Counted from the first letter of the stretch, positions 18,417 to 27,574 are shown. The stretch: DNA of 64,000 nt from Bacteroidota bacterium (GCA_035506275.1 DATJPT010000019.1:248001-312000); one strand, 5' to 3'. Program-made: numbers and translations. Notes: a model not told the origin generated them from the letters alone.

Positions 18417-19238
18417 ATGAGCAACGACCCTGACCGAAAGATTATTCTGGCGCTCTCGCTGCCGTCGGCAGTGCTGATGATCGGGGTAAGTTACGCCGGG
18501 CTTTTCATCCCTGGGGCTTACGCGAAAGAAACGTTGAATTGGACAGCCCAGGCCGTCGGGCAGGATGCGGTCGATCTTCTCTTGATTTCGCCTCTCTTGC
18601 TTCTTACTGCAATTCTCGCCGCGCGAGGAAGCAGGGCGGGGATGTTCTTGTGGAGCGGAATTTCGCTCTACGGCGTCTACACTTTCGCGATCTATTGCTT
18701 CGACGTTCACTTTACGCGGTTGTTCATTGCCTATTGCTCTCAGTTGGGATTATCCGTGTACTCTTTCGCGTTTTTTTTGCATTCTTACAAAACGGAGGCA
18801 CCTGTTCATCAGCCGGAAAATTCTGCGCCGGCAAAAGCGACCGGGGTCTATCTGATTGTCGTTGCATCAATTTTTTATTTACTCTGGCTTGCACAGATCA
18901 TCCCGTCGATCATTCACAATACCGCTCCGTCGGACGTCGTCGACTCCGGTCTCCCGACCAGTCCGGTCCATGTCTTGGACCTCGCGGTATTTCTTCCCGG
19001 GATAATCCTTATCGGTATTTTCGTCCTGAGAAGAAATCCGTTGGGATTTTTATTGGCTCCGGCAGCACTCGTATTTGTCGCTCTCATGTGCCTCACCATA
19101 GCTGTACTCATGGTGGTCATGAGTGCGGAAGGATTCCAAGTCAACATGACGCTGGTGCAGATCATGAGCCTGCTGGCGATGATCACGTTGGTTTTGTTGT
19201 ATTTATTCTTGAGAAGACTGCTGATGAAGGCACCATAA
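18417..19238 (+). CDS. Polytopic membrane protein, unknown
   Basis: The 273-residue protein has about eight hydrophobic segments spaced along its length and ends in a basic cytoplasmic-type tail (LLYLFLRRLLMKAP). I recognise no family motif. The 260 bases upstream (18157-18416) hold no gene that I can support. The next small gene follows after 21 bases. Confidence 0.7.
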   Translation: MSNDPDRKIILALSLPSAVLMIGVSYAGLFIPGAYAKETLNWTAQAVGQDAVDLLLISPLLLLTAILAARGSRAGMFLWSGISLYGVYTFAIYCFDVHFTRLFIAYCSQLGLSVYSFAFFLHSYKTEAPVHQPENSAPAKATGVYLIVVASIFYLLWLAQIIPSIIHNTAPSDVVDSGLPTSPVHVLDLAVFLPGIILIGIFVLRRNPLGFLLAPAALVFVALMCLTIAVLMVVMSAEGFQVNMTLVQIMSLLAMITLVLLYLFLRRLLMKAP

Positions 19239-19259
19239 TAAGAAACATGGAGAAACTCT

Positions 19260-19553
19260 ATGAAAAAAGCATATGAACGAAAAATTTCATCTGAAGAAGC
19301 GAGGGAAGGGTATTTCCTCGTCCTGAAAAACAAGCTCTCGTATTTCCCGCCGGCCGGTTCGTTATTTTCAGTGAAGGTCGGCGCCAAGGAAAAGAAGGCA
19401 GCGGTCCAATCGTATCATTGTGAATGCCGGGGGCCGCAGGAACCCCATGAGCATTATTTTGTTCGATGGCCCGGCTTGGTAAAAGGGGACAGGATTATCA
19501 TTCGGAAAAGCAGCAGGCGTGAAAGTAGCTATTCAATTAGAATCGAAGAATAA
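19260..19553 (+). CDS. Small soluble protein, unknown
   Basis: The 97-residue product is basic, has no signal peptide, and contains two His/Cys clusters (SYHCECRGPQEPHEHYF) that could bind a metal. The start has GGAGAA at 19249-19254. It ends seven bases before the preferred start of the PDZ/SpoIIE gene, so the two may be translationally linked. No family recognised. Confidence 0.65.
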   Translation: MKKAYERKISSEEAREGYFLVLKNKLSYFPPAGSLFSVKVGAKEKKAAVQSYHCECRGPQEPHEHYFVRWPGLVKGDRIIIRKSSRRESSYSIRIEE

Positions 19554-19560
19554 TGCTTCA

Positions 19561-22194
19561 ATGAACTGGCTGAAGTCATATTTGTCAAAGCGAGGACACG
19601 CGTTTGCACTAGCCCTGGCGCTCGTCTATGCCGGTGCCACTCTTGTCTACAGCGTCATCTGGATGATCGACGCCCGCACGAAATCTGCGCTGTCTTCCGT
19701 CGAGCTTGGATTCGATACCGATTTTATTCCCGCAAGCGGATCACAGGCCGTAAAAAGCGTCTATCTCGACAGCCCCGCAGAGAAGGCCGGCCTGCAATCG
19801 GGGGATGAGATCGTAGCGATCGAAGGGCACGCGATCGATGACGCGGCCTATCTGAATAAAATTTGGAGTCAGCACGTACCCGGGGATTCGATTCATCTCA
19901 CGGTCAGCCGCTCAAGGGCAAATGCTCCGCTTCATCTTACGGGCGTTTTTCGCCAGAGGCAGTCTTCAACAGCGGAAGGTGGGCTCGCATTTGTGGCCGA
20001 TCAGGTGCGGAGTTCATTCCCCGTTCCATTTGTCATCGTTGGTCTCGTCGTCTTGTTCCTTCGCGTTGAAGATCGGACTGTGTGGATCCTTGCCCTCATG
20101 TTCGGCGGTTTTGCCGCTTCGCCCGGCTTTTCCAACGATCTTGCATTTGCCCCGGCTCTCCGTCCGTATGCGATGGCTTACAAAGCGATCTTCAGTGCGA
20201 TCCTCGCACCGTTGTTTTATCTCTTTTTCTCGGTTTTCCCGGTGCAGTCTCCGGTTGATCGCCGTCTGCCGTGGTTGAAGTGGGTATCGTTATTCCTCGG
20301 GTTCTCGTTTATGATCTCTGGATTTCGGACGGGGCAGTCGCTCCTTCCTCCTCCGTTCAACGCCATGGTGGGAGAGGTTCTTTCGGGAAAGATCTATGCT
20401 GTCTTTGCCCTCCTCTTTGTGGCGCTCGGGCTTTTTGCTCTCGGCACGAATTTCGCAGCCGGGGATGATGCTGGGGTGCGCAGAAAAATCCGCGTCATTT
20501 TTTGGGGATCCGCGGCCGGCATCATCCCGACGATCATCAGGGCCGGTGCAGAAGATTTCTTCGGCTTTCGGACGCCGACGTGGCTTGAAACGCTTCTGAC
20601 CGTCCTGTTGTTTTTGCTCCCCTTATCCTTCGCGTATGCGGTCGTAAAGCATCGGGTTCTCGAAATTCCTGTGCTGCTCAAACGAAGCGCACGGTATCTG
20701 CTTGTGCAGCGGGGCTTCACGATCCTTTTATCAGCCGTGAGCATTGCTCTCGTTCTTCTCTTTGCCCTTTCACTCTCTAATTACATCCGTTCTTCTTTGG
20801 ACATCACTCCTCCCTTTGCGATCGCCCTCGGGTCGGTTTTCGGAACGGTGCTGCTGTGGGGAGGGACGTCGGTGCACAGGCGTGTGAGCGGGACGATCGA
20901 CCGTGCGTTCTTCCGGAGCGCTTATGACGCACGTCTTATTCTCGAAAATCTCGCTGAACGGTCGGCGACCGCGAAAGACCGCCGGGAGTTAGCGGCCTTG
21001 TTGGAAGAAAACCTCACACAGGCACTCCACACCAACTCACTGTTCATCTATCTCCGCACCGGCGATGCCGCTCTGGAAGCAGTATCGGGAATGGTCCCGA
21101 AGGAGATCCGGGTCCTTTCGCCGGATGCCCCTTTTTTCGATCTCATGGCGGGGGGTAAAATATTGGAGTATGCCTCGACGGCGAAAGAAAAAGAACCGGG
21201 GATATCGCTGCTGGAGCCGCTCAGGCCTGAATGCATCATTCCGATGACCGGAAGGGAGGGGCGACTGGCCGGATTTCTCGTCCTCGGCTCTCGGCTTTCC
21301 GAAGAGCCCTACTCCGGCGAAGACCAACGGATGTTGATCTCGGTTGCGAAGCAGGCTGCGACCGCGCTCGAAAATATCTCGCTTGCCGAAGAGATTGCCG
21401 AGCGGATCGAGACGGAACAGCGGGTGGCCCGCGAGATGGAAATTTCGCGGCGCATTCTCGAAGCCGACAATGAGCGAAAAACGAAAGAACTGGATGAAGC
21501 TCGCGCGCTGCAGCTATCGATGCTGCCGGGGGCCGTTCCGGAAATTCCGGGGATTGAGATCGGAGTGTACATGAGGACCGCCACCGAAGTCGGCGGCGAT
21601 TATTATGATTTTGCCGTCGGCCACGACGGAACGCTGACCGTTGCGCTCGGCGACGCGACCGGGCATGGAGCGAAGGCCGGAACCATGGTCGTTGCCGCCA
21701 AAAGTCTCTTCAACGGTTTCTCCGATGCGCCGGATCTTTTGGAGATCTTTGAGAAGCTGACCGACAGCATCAAACGATTGAACATGCGGTCGATGTATAT
21801 GTCGATGCTGCTGCTTCGCATCAAAAGCAACACCGCTCTGGTGTCATCCGCCGGAATGCCCGCTCCGCTCATTTACAGGTCGGCGGAGGGGATCGTCGAA
21901 GAAGTGCCGCTGAAAGGGATGCCGCTTGGCGCTTTTCACGACTTTCCGTACGAAGAACGAAGATTAGAACTGCGGAAAGGGGATGCGGTCATCCTGATGA
22001 GCGACGGCTTCCCGGAATTATTTAATCCGGCGCAGGAGACGTTCGGCTATGCGCACGTGAAGGAGATTATCGCGGCAGCGGGGAACCGGTCGCCGCAGGA
22101 AATCATCGCATCGTTCGTAAAGGCCGCGGAGGAGTGGGCAAAGGGGACGCCCCAGAGCGACGACATGACCTTCGTCGTTCTGAAAATAACGTAG
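19561..22194 (+). CDS. PDZ - membrane - GAF - SpoIIE-type serine/threonine phosphatase
   Basis: The 877-residue protein starts with a membrane helix (about 14-37), then a periplasmic PDZ domain (about 50-120; VYLDSPAEKAGLQSGDEIVAI in outline), a block of membrane helices (about 155-400), a GAF-like region (about 440-600), a linking coiled coil, and a C-terminal PP2C/SpoIIE domain with EVGGDYYDF, LGDATGHGAKAG, MSDGFPELFN and QSDDMTFVVLK. These are the metal-binding aspartates of RsbU-type phosphatases, which dephosphorylate anti-sigma antagonists. An envelope signal read by the PDZ domain could thus control a partner-switching pathway. No RsbV/RsbW gene is adjacent. An upstream GTG at 19519 would overlap the previous gene; ATG 19561 is preferred. 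Confidence 0.88.
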   Translation: MNWLKSYLSKRGHAFALALALVYAGATLVYSVIWMIDARTKSALSSVELGFDTDFIPASGSQAVKSVYLDSPAEKAGLQSGDEIVAIEGHAIDDAAYLNKIWSQHVPGDSIHLTVSRSRANAPLHLTGVFRQRQSSTAEGGLAFVADQVRSSFPVPFVIVGLVVLFLRVEDRTVWILALMFGGFAASPGFSNDLAFAPALRPYAMAYKAIFSAILAPLFYLFFSVFPVQSPVDRRLPWLKWVSLFLGFSFMISGFRTGQSLLPPPFNAMVGEVLSGKIYAVFALLFVALGLFALGTNFAAGDDAGVRRKIRVIFWGSAAGIIPTIIRAGAEDFFGFRTPTWLETLLTVLLFLLPLSFAYAVVKHRVLEIPVLLKRSARYLLVQRGFTILLSAVSIALVLLFALSLSNYIRSSLDITPPFAIALGSVFGTVLLWGGTSVHRRVSGTIDRAFFRSAYDARLILENLAERSATAKDRRELAALLEENLTQALHTNSLFIYLRTGDAALEAVSGMVPKEIRVLSPDAPFFDLMAGGKILEYASTAKEKEPGISLLEPLRPECIIPMTGREGRLAGFLVLGSRLSEEPYSGEDQRMLISVAKQAATALENISLAEEIAERIETEQRVAREMEISRRILEADNERKTKELDEARALQLSMLPGAVPEIPGIEIGVYMRTATEVGGDYYDFAVGHDGTLTVALGDATGHGAKAGTMVVAAKSLFNGFSDAPDLLEIFEKLTDSIKRLNMRSMYMSMLLLRIKSNTALVSSAGMPAPLIYRSAEGIVEEVPLKGMPLGAFHDFPYEERRLELRKGDAVILMSDGFPELFNPAQETFGYAHVKEIIAAAGNRSPQEIIASFVKAAEEWAKGTPQSDDMTFVVLKIT

Positions 22195-22214
22195 GATCGA
22201 GAGTTACACCGGCG

Positions 22215-22604
22215 TCAATTCTTTTTTGCTCCCTGGTCGATCCATTTTTTGATCACGGCAATCTCGTCGTCATCGAGCTTCTTTTTTGTCATCAACGGCA
22301 TCTGATCGCCGAACGGCGGCCCAGGCTTTAATTTCTTTACAAGGATACTTTCGTCCCCGTTTTTGGGAGCGACGGGCGTTCCGTGTTTTCCCCCCTTCAT
22401 GATATCCGAATACGTTTCCATGTAGAGTTCGCTCGGGTTTTCGCTGTCCGAGGCGTGGCATGGCAGGCAATGTTTTTTGATGATCGGAAAGACATCGTTC
22501 GCAAACGACACTGATCTTTTCTTTTGATGGGAATTTTCCTGTGCCGTCAGGAATGAAAGTCCGGCGAACACCGCGGCAAGGAAGAGTACGACGTACAGCC
22601 TCAT
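22215..22604 (-). CDS. Small periplasmic monohaem cytochrome c
   Basis: The 129-residue protein has a signal peptide (LFLAAVFAGLSFLTAQ) and one haem c site, CLPCH, preceded by SFANDVFPIIKKH. A Met in GDQMPLM is the likely second axial ligand. The pattern resembles the planctomycete-type small cytochrome domain. It is the last gene of a three-gene minus-strand module with a cytochrome lipoprotein and a haem-motif barrel. GAGGAG sits nine bases before the ATG. It probably carries electrons in the periplasm. Confidence 0.83.
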   Translation of the reverse strand: MRLYVVLFLAAVFAGLSFLTAQENSHQKKRSVSFANDVFPIIKKHCLPCHASDSENPSELYMETYSDIMKGGKHGTPVAPKNGDESILVKKLKPGPPFGDQMPLMTKKKLDDDEIAVIKKWIDQGAKKN

Positions 22605-22636
22605 TCTGGAATTCTCCTCGTCAATTATCCTGAGTA

Positions 22637-23290
22637 TTAGTTATTAAGCGCCCCTTGGGTGATCCAAAGAGAAATCTTGCCGATGGTCGCGTCGCTCAAA
22701 TACGGACCGTTCAGCGGCATACGGCTTCCGAAGCCCGCTGTTCCGCGCAGTTTTTTTATGATGACGCTCCCTTCACCGTTCCCGGGGGTGACCACCGGAC
22801 CATGATTGCTGTTTCCGCGCAGCAGGTGCGCATACGAGTCGAGAAACAGCCCCCCGTTCCCGCCGTGGCAGCCGGTGCATCCTGAGTTCTGAAAGATCGG
22901 GAAAACGTCGTTGGCAAAAGAGATCGTCGGAGCCGGCGTTCCACGAACTTCGAACGGCATGCCATTGCTTGCCGTACCGTTGACCGTGACGGAAACATTG
23001 CCGCTCTCGGCAGAAGCCGGCACCTTAACGTCGATCTCGACGGAGCTCCACGCATACACCGTATCCGCGATCGTTCCCCCGATCGAAACGACGCTCGATC
23101 CGCGGGTTGCTCCGAAATTTGTTCCGAAAATTCTCAACGTGTCTCCCGTAAATGCAGAATCCGGCTGCAGCGAGGTGATCGTCGGAACGACTGCGGGGAC
23201 AGCGACGGGGCTTCCCATATCGGTACATCCGGACACGATGGTCATCGTCAGGATGAAGATGCAAACGCATAGAATGTTCTTCAGAGCCAT
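22637..23290 (-). CDS. Lipoprotein with IPT/TIG domain and cytochrome c domain
   Basis: The 217-residue protein has a lipobox (TMTIVSGC, Cys near residue 22), an immunoglobulin-like IPT/TIG domain (about 35-115; PTITSLQPDSAFTGDTLRIFG in outline) and a cytochrome domain with CTGCH. The segment SFANDVFPIF before the haem site and RMPLNGP after it match the neighbouring 129-residue cytochrome, so the two domains are related. It is probably anchored to the outer membrane by its lipid. It lies 15 bases after the barrel gene and 32 before the small cytochrome. Confidence 0.83.
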   Translation of the reverse strand: MALKNILCVCIFILTMTIVSGCTDMGSPVAVPAVVPTITSLQPDSAFTGDTLRIFGTNFGATRGSSVVSIGGTIADTVYAWSSVEIDVKVPASAESGNVSVTVNGTASNGMPFEVRGTPAPTISFANDVFPIFQNSGCTGCHGGNGGLFLDSYAHLLRGNSNHGPVVTPGNGEGSVIIKKLRGTAGFGSRMPLNGPYLSDATIGKISLWITQGALNN

Positions 23291-23305
23291 GAATTCCCCG
23301 CGCCG

Positions 23306-24490
23306 TTATATGAAGAAATGGAAGATGATGTCAAATTCGTCGTTGTTGAGCTGGGTCGGCTGCTCCATGTTGAAACGGTACAACGGACGAACTTCGACGC
23401 CGCTCATGAGGAAAAATTCCGCACCGACAGTGACCCTGGATTCGCTGCCGGTCTTGAGATCTTTGTCGGGGTCGTAAAAATCGTATCCGAGCTTGGCGTC
23501 GACTCCGTTCACGAACATATAATTAAGCTCGGTGTACGACATGAACCCTGTCGTGGTGACGCCGGCGACCGGCGACTGAATGTAATCAAATTCGCCGTTG
23601 AGCGTGAGCGTTCTGAGCACGGTGATCGACCCGAATCCGCCGTAGAACATCGCCTTCTCGGTCGGGTCGGGATTCGGATCGTTGTAATACGAACCGCCGA
23701 AGTTGAGGTTAATATGCTCGGACTGGATCGTCGCATCTCCCCGCACCGAGATCGTTTTGAATTTCGTTGCCCCGGTTCCGTTTAACCCCGCATTCGGTGC
23801 CCCGTTGAACATTCCGACTTGCATCGAAAAAATGCTCGGAGAGATCCCCGCTTCTATTCCTGTCTGCTCTGCACGATCTCCGAACACCAGCCCTTGACGG
23901 TACATCGACAGCGCAGGGTTGATCGGGAAGTACGGCCCACCGCGGATGAATGCGGTATGGTCGTCGATCTTTGTGCCGTATGCCGGAATGAACTGTCCCA
24001 TTTTAAGATACCCATCCAGCGGCAAGACCTTCGCAAGTCCGAATACCTCGAAGCCGGAGTACAATCCTTTGTCCACGTACAGGAGGAACTGGCGGTTCAC
24101 TCTGTAATTCAGATACAGGTCTCCCTGCATTTGAAATAAGCTCGATGTCTTGCTGTTCATTTCGTAAAAATAAAGCGTGCGGAAATCGGCGCCGTAGGAG
24201 AGGTTGGGCGTGATAGCGGTGGAAAAGTCGTCGATATTTGTAATGTCCTCTTTGGCGGCCGCAACTTTCCCGTCGTCGCCGGTGTCGATGACGGTTCTGT
24301 ACGTGTGGATGGGAAGCTCTTCCCGGCCGTACGTCGAGCCGAATGTATTGCGCATTCCCTTACCCGTCGGATTAACGTGGCACGCCTGGCATTTCACGCC
24401 GACCCTGCTCGCAAATTTTGGGAGAGCGAAGAGGTCGGACGAACCGGCAGCCAGGACGACGGCAATAAACAGTGCGGCTGATCTTTTCAT
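23306..24490 (-). CDS. Outer-membrane beta-barrel protein with N-terminal haem c motif
   Basis: The 394-residue protein has a signal peptide (about residues 1-22) followed by GVKCQACHVNPTGKG, a single CxxCH haem site at residues 34-38, and then about 330 residues of alternating aromatic/polar strands ending in FDIIFHFFI, as expected for an outer-membrane barrel with a C-terminal aromatic residue. It leads the module with two cytochromes. A barrel that itself carries a haem motif, next to a cytochrome lipoprotein, suggests passage of electrons or reductants across the outer membrane. Covalent haem attachment is inferred only from the motif. GAGGAAG precedes the ATG. Confidence 0.8.
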   Translation of the reverse strand: MKRSAALFIAVVLAAGSSDLFALPKFASRVGVKCQACHVNPTGKGMRNTFGSTYGREELPIHTYRTVIDTGDDGKVAAAKEDITNIDDFSTAITPNLSYGADFRTLYFYEMNSKTSSLFQMQGDLYLNYRVNRQFLLYVDKGLYSGFEVFGLAKVLPLDGYLKMGQFIPAYGTKIDDHTAFIRGGPYFPINPALSMYRQGLVFGDRAEQTGIEAGISPSIFSMQVGMFNGAPNAGLNGTGATKFKTISVRGDATIQSEHINLNFGGSYYNDPNPDPTEKAMFYGGFGSITVLRTLTLNGEFDYIQSPVAGVTTTGFMSYTELNYMFVNGVDAKLGYDFYDPDKDLKTGSESRVTVGAEFFLMSGVEVRPLYRFNMEQPTQLNNDEFDIIFHFFI

Positions 24491-24599
24491 ATCTTCCTCA
24501 TTGTTGTTCGACGGGATAGAACAATGACGTGAGTCAAAGTAAGGGAAATTGATCTCTCTTCAAAAGACACTGTGTGCTTGGGTAATGATGGGATGAAAA

Positions 24600-25697
24600 T
24601 TAGGAAGAAAAACGTTTGCGTCTGTTCCTGATGTAGTCCACGAAAATGAACTGGCCGAGATTGTTGAGCGAGGAATAATACGCCCGCCCATGGTTTGCTT
24701 TAGTGAGCTCCTCCACGAAGTTGATGAGATACGGATCGCGTGCAACCATGAATGTGCTGATCGTGATCTTTTCCCTTCTGCATGCAACGGCCTCATCGAG
24801 CGTTTTGTTCACGATCCTCGGATCGAGACCGAAAGAGTTTTTATACAAACGCCCCGCGTCGTCGAACATCGCTGATGGCTTGCCGTCGGTGATCATGAAG
24901 ATCTGTTTGTTCACGTTGCCGCAGCGCCGCAGCAGGTTCCGCGCGAGCTGCAGGCCGGCGCGCGTGTTCGTGTGGTATGGACCGACATTCAGGAATGGAA
25001 GCTCGTTGATGCTCACCAGTTTTGCGTCGTCCCCGAAAACGACCAGAGCGATGTAGTCCCGCGGGAATTTGGTCATGATCAGTTCGCTCAGCGCAAGCCC
25101 TACTTGTTTTGCGGGAGTAATCCGGTCTTCGCCGTACAAGATCATGCTGTGGCTGATGTCGAGCATCAGCACCGTCGCACACGTGGAAAGGTTTTCGGTG
25201 TCGTAGACCTCCAGGTCGTCCTCGATCAGGTTGAAATTTTCGATGCCATCCCTCTTGAACGCGTTGGTCATCGTCGAGGTCAGGTCGATGTTCGTCGGCA
25301 TGTCCCCGAAAACCCACTTTTTTGTCTCGCTCAGCCGTTCTACGCCCGAACCTGTATGGGGCGTTTCGTGAGAGCCCATCGGCGTTTTCTTGAGTGAAGA
25401 AAAAATTTCTTTCAGCGCATCCTGCCTGATTTTCTGTACCCCTTTTGTCGTCAGTACCGGCGTGTTGTTGACCTCTTCGATGATCCCCAGCTCTTTCAGC
25501 TTTTGGATGAGGTCTTCCATCGAAAGATTCTCGTCAAAAATGCCGTATTCTTCGGCAAGCTGGCGGAGCCATTCCATCGCCTCTTCAACATCGCCGCTCG
25601 TCTGGACCAGCAGATGACTGAAGAGCTGCATCAGGCTTTGAAGGCGCTGTTCGTCGGTTTGCGACCCGGGGGTCCATTTGGTGTATAAAAAGCGCAT
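24600..25697 (-). CDS. VWA-domain protein, partner of the MoxR/ChlI-type ATPase
   Basis: The 365-residue protein has a helical N-terminal part and a C-terminal von Willebrand A domain with a complete metal site: DISHS at 180-184, Thr245 in HTNTRAG and Asp271 in MITDGKPS. It is cytoplasmic (no signal peptide). Such proteins work with an AAA ATPase, as in Mg-chelatase D/I or RavA-ViaA pairs, to assemble or remodel a client. Its partner gene lies just upstream on the same strand, separated by a 110-base spacer with a long inverted repeat. The client is unknown. Confidence 0.85.
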   Translation of the reverse strand: MRFLYTKWTPGSQTDEQRLQSLMQLFSHLLVQTSGDVEEAMEWLRQLAEEYGIFDENLSMEDLIQKLKELGIIEEVNNTPVLTTKGVQKIRQDALKEIFSSLKKTPMGSHETPHTGSGVERLSETKKWVFGDMPTNIDLTSTMTNAFKRDGIENFNLIEDDLEVYDTENLSTCATVLMLDISHSMILYGEDRITPAKQVGLALSELIMTKFPRDYIALVVFGDDAKLVSINELPFLNVGPYHTNTRAGLQLARNLLRRCGNVNKQIFMITDGKPSAMFDDAGRLYKNSFGLDPRIVNKTLDEAVACRREKITISTFMVARDPYLINFVEELTKANHGRAYYSSLNNLGQFIFVDYIRNRRKRFSS

Positions 25698-25716
25698 AAA
25701 TGCAATTGAGAAATTT

Positions 25717-25798
25717 GAATTATGAATTAGGAATTAGGAATTAAAAAAAAGTATGCCACGTGGGTTCTTTTCAATTCCTAATTTCTAATTCATAATTC
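25717..25798. repeat. Long inverted repeat between the AAA and VWA genes
   Basis: Two 26-base AT-rich arms, 25717-25742 and 25773-25798, match as inverted copies at 25 of 26 positions, with a 30-base loop containing CCACGTGG. The arms are built from repeated AATTAGGAATT-type units. In the minus-strand transcript this would form a strong hairpin between the two genes. A T-run follows the loop on that strand, but this is not a classic terminator. Confidence 0.85.
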
Positions 25799-25806
25799 AT
25801 AATTAA

Positions 25807-27318
25807 TTACCCGTTTTCTTCCAGCTCGTAGTCTCCGCTGCTGCCGCGGCCGGTGAAGATGCTGCCCACCATGTCCTTGTAGGTGGTGATATGCTCGACC
25901 TCATCTTTGGCGATTTTTGAATTTTGATGGAGCCCGTCGAGGGCAAATTCCATCGCCGAAGCCAGCTCGGCCTTATTGCTCTCGTCGATCTTCATGTGTC
26001 GCATCGTCAACTCTCGAAGCCCTTTCACGCGGTCGAGCTCGGTAAAATACGCGGCGAGCGGCATTTCGTCAGCCACTTCAAGCGAGTTTCCCGATTCAAA
26101 CCACCCGACGATCTTTCCGTATTCGGGGTCTTCGTGCGTTTGCTGCTGACCTTTTTGGCGCTTCATCAGCGGGTCAGGAAAATACTTCTTGAAGACCGCA
26201 CGGACAGCCTTTCCGATCAACGCCTTGCTCACTTTGATCGACCCCTCTTGTTCCCCTTCGAACACCAGCTCAATTTTTCCTGTCAGTCCGGGAAGAACGT
26301 GCGGGAGGTCGCAAATGCGCGGCGCGATGCATTTTTCGTTCAGGACGATCGCTCGCCGTTCGGCATTGCTGACAAGGTTCTCCATCGCCGCAATGGTCAG
26401 CCGCGCGCTGACGCCGGATTTTTGGTCGACAAATTCGCTCGCCCGCGCCTCGAAAGCGATATGCTCGATAATTTCCTTGAAGTAGTGGGGTACCCGCGCC
26501 TCCATTCCATTGCGGCGGACCCACGCCTCCTGTTCGGTGATGGCGATGGCGTCGTCGAGCGAGCGCGGATAATGCGTGAGGATTTGTGAATCGATCCTGT
26601 CCTTTAAGGGCGTGATGATGTTCCCCCGGTTGGTGTAATCTTCCGGGTTCGCGGTGAAGATGATCATGACATCGAGCGGGATCCGGATGTTGAACCCCCG
26701 GATCTGAATGTCCTTTTCTTCCAGAATGTTGAACAAGCCGACCTGGATGCGCGGCTGCAGGTCGGGGAGTTCGTTGATCGCAAAAATTCCCCGGTTGCTC
26801 CGCGGAATCAAGCCGAAATGGATCGCCCCTTCGTGCGAATAATGAAGCCGCTGCGTTGCCGCCTTGATAGGATCGATATCGCCGATCAGGTCCGCGATCG
26901 TCACGTCCGGCGTCGCCAGCTTCTCGCTGAACCGGGCATCGCGGGGCACCCATTCGATCTCCGTTTCGTCACCTCGTTCCGCGATCCGGTCGGCGCCGAA
27001 TTTGCTCACCGGCGCGAACGGGTTGTCGTTGATCTCGCTCCCCCTTATAATGGGAACATAGTCGTCCAGCAGCGAAGGGATCTGCCGCACCATGCGCGAC
27101 TTTGCCTGTCCGCGCAATCCTAATAGGATGATGTCATGCTTTGCCAGAATAGCATTGATGAGGGCCGGAACAACGGTCTTTTCATACCCGATAATGCCGG
27201 GAAAAAGCTGTTCGTTGTTTTGAATTTTCTGGATCAGGTTTTTTCGGATCTCTTCTTTGACGGGAAGAACCTTGTAGCCGCTCTTCTTCAATTCTCCGAG
27301 CGTTGAAGGACGGGACAT
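25807..27318 (-). CDS. MoxR/Mg-chelatase-type AAA ATPase
   Basis: The 503-residue protein has Walker A in ILLGLRGQAKSRM (about residues 70-82) and a region in place of Walker B reading GIFAINELPDLQ, with Asn before the Glu. IFTANPEDYTNRGNIITPLKDR is the sensor/arginine-finger region. This is the AAA+ clade of ChlI, MoxR and RavA. With the adjacent VWA protein it probably acts as a chaperone-like motor on an unknown client. The ATG is 10 bases after AAGGAG (plus strand 27329-27334), and a good promoter lies upstream. Confidence 0.87.
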   Translation of the reverse strand: MSRPSTLGELKKSGYKVLPVKEEIRKNLIQKIQNNEQLFPGIIGYEKTVVPALINAILAKHDIILLGLRGQAKSRMVRQIPSLLDDYVPIIRGSEINDNPFAPVSKFGADRIAERGDETEIEWVPRDARFSEKLATPDVTIADLIGDIDPIKAATQRLHYSHEGAIHFGLIPRSNRGIFAINELPDLQPRIQVGLFNILEEKDIQIRGFNIRIPLDVMIIFTANPEDYTNRGNIITPLKDRIDSQILTHYPRSLDDAIAITEQEAWVRRNGMEARVPHYFKEIIEHIAFEARASEFVDQKSGVSARLTIAAMENLVSNAERRAIVLNEKCIAPRICDLPHVLPGLTGKIELVFEGEQEGSIKVSKALIGKAVRAVFKKYFPDPLMKRQKGQQQTHEDPEYGKIVGWFESGNSLEVADEMPLAAYFTELDRVKGLRELTMRHMKIDESNKAELASAMEFALDGLHQNSKIAKDEVEHITTYKDMVGSIFTGRGSSGDYELEENG

Positions 27319-27353
27319 TTACGTAATGCTCCTTTTTGATTGATGGCAGAACA

Positions 27354-27382
27354 AATATAGCTTCTGGCAGCCGGAAAATCAA
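27354..27382 (-). promoter_or_regulatory. Sigma70-type promoter for the AAA-VWA genes
   Basis: On the minus strand: -35 TTGATT (plus 27377-27382), 17-base spacer, -10 TATATT (27354-27359). Transcription would start near 27347, about 29 bases before the AAA start codon, leaving room for the AAGGAG ribosome site. Confidence 0.7.
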
Positions 27383-27520
27383 CGCATTGCTGAACATCAT
27401 CCGTCAATGCGTCCGGATGAACCTAGGCAGCCTTCGATGAATTTATGGTAGTCAGCGGTGTCGGAATTACCTTGCCGCGGGATCAGGGCTTTTGATCAAG
27501 ATGTCCTTCGCCTGTTCTCG

Positions 27521-27549
27521 TTGCAAGTGGAATGGCAAAACTGTATTTT
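27521..27549 (+). promoter_or_regulatory. Sigma70-type promoter for the GT9 gene
   Basis: TTGCAA (27521-27526), a 17-base spacer and TATTTT (27544-27549). Transcription near 27556 supports the GTG at 27575 as the start of the glycosyltransferase and excludes the longer frame from 27458. Confidence 0.65.
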
Positions 27550-27574
27550 GGATGACGCTAAAAAAGACATCGAT

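Noticed and set aside
27458-27574. Longer N-terminus for the GT9 protein
   Set aside because: It contains the promoter at 27521-27549 and is not like family N-termini.
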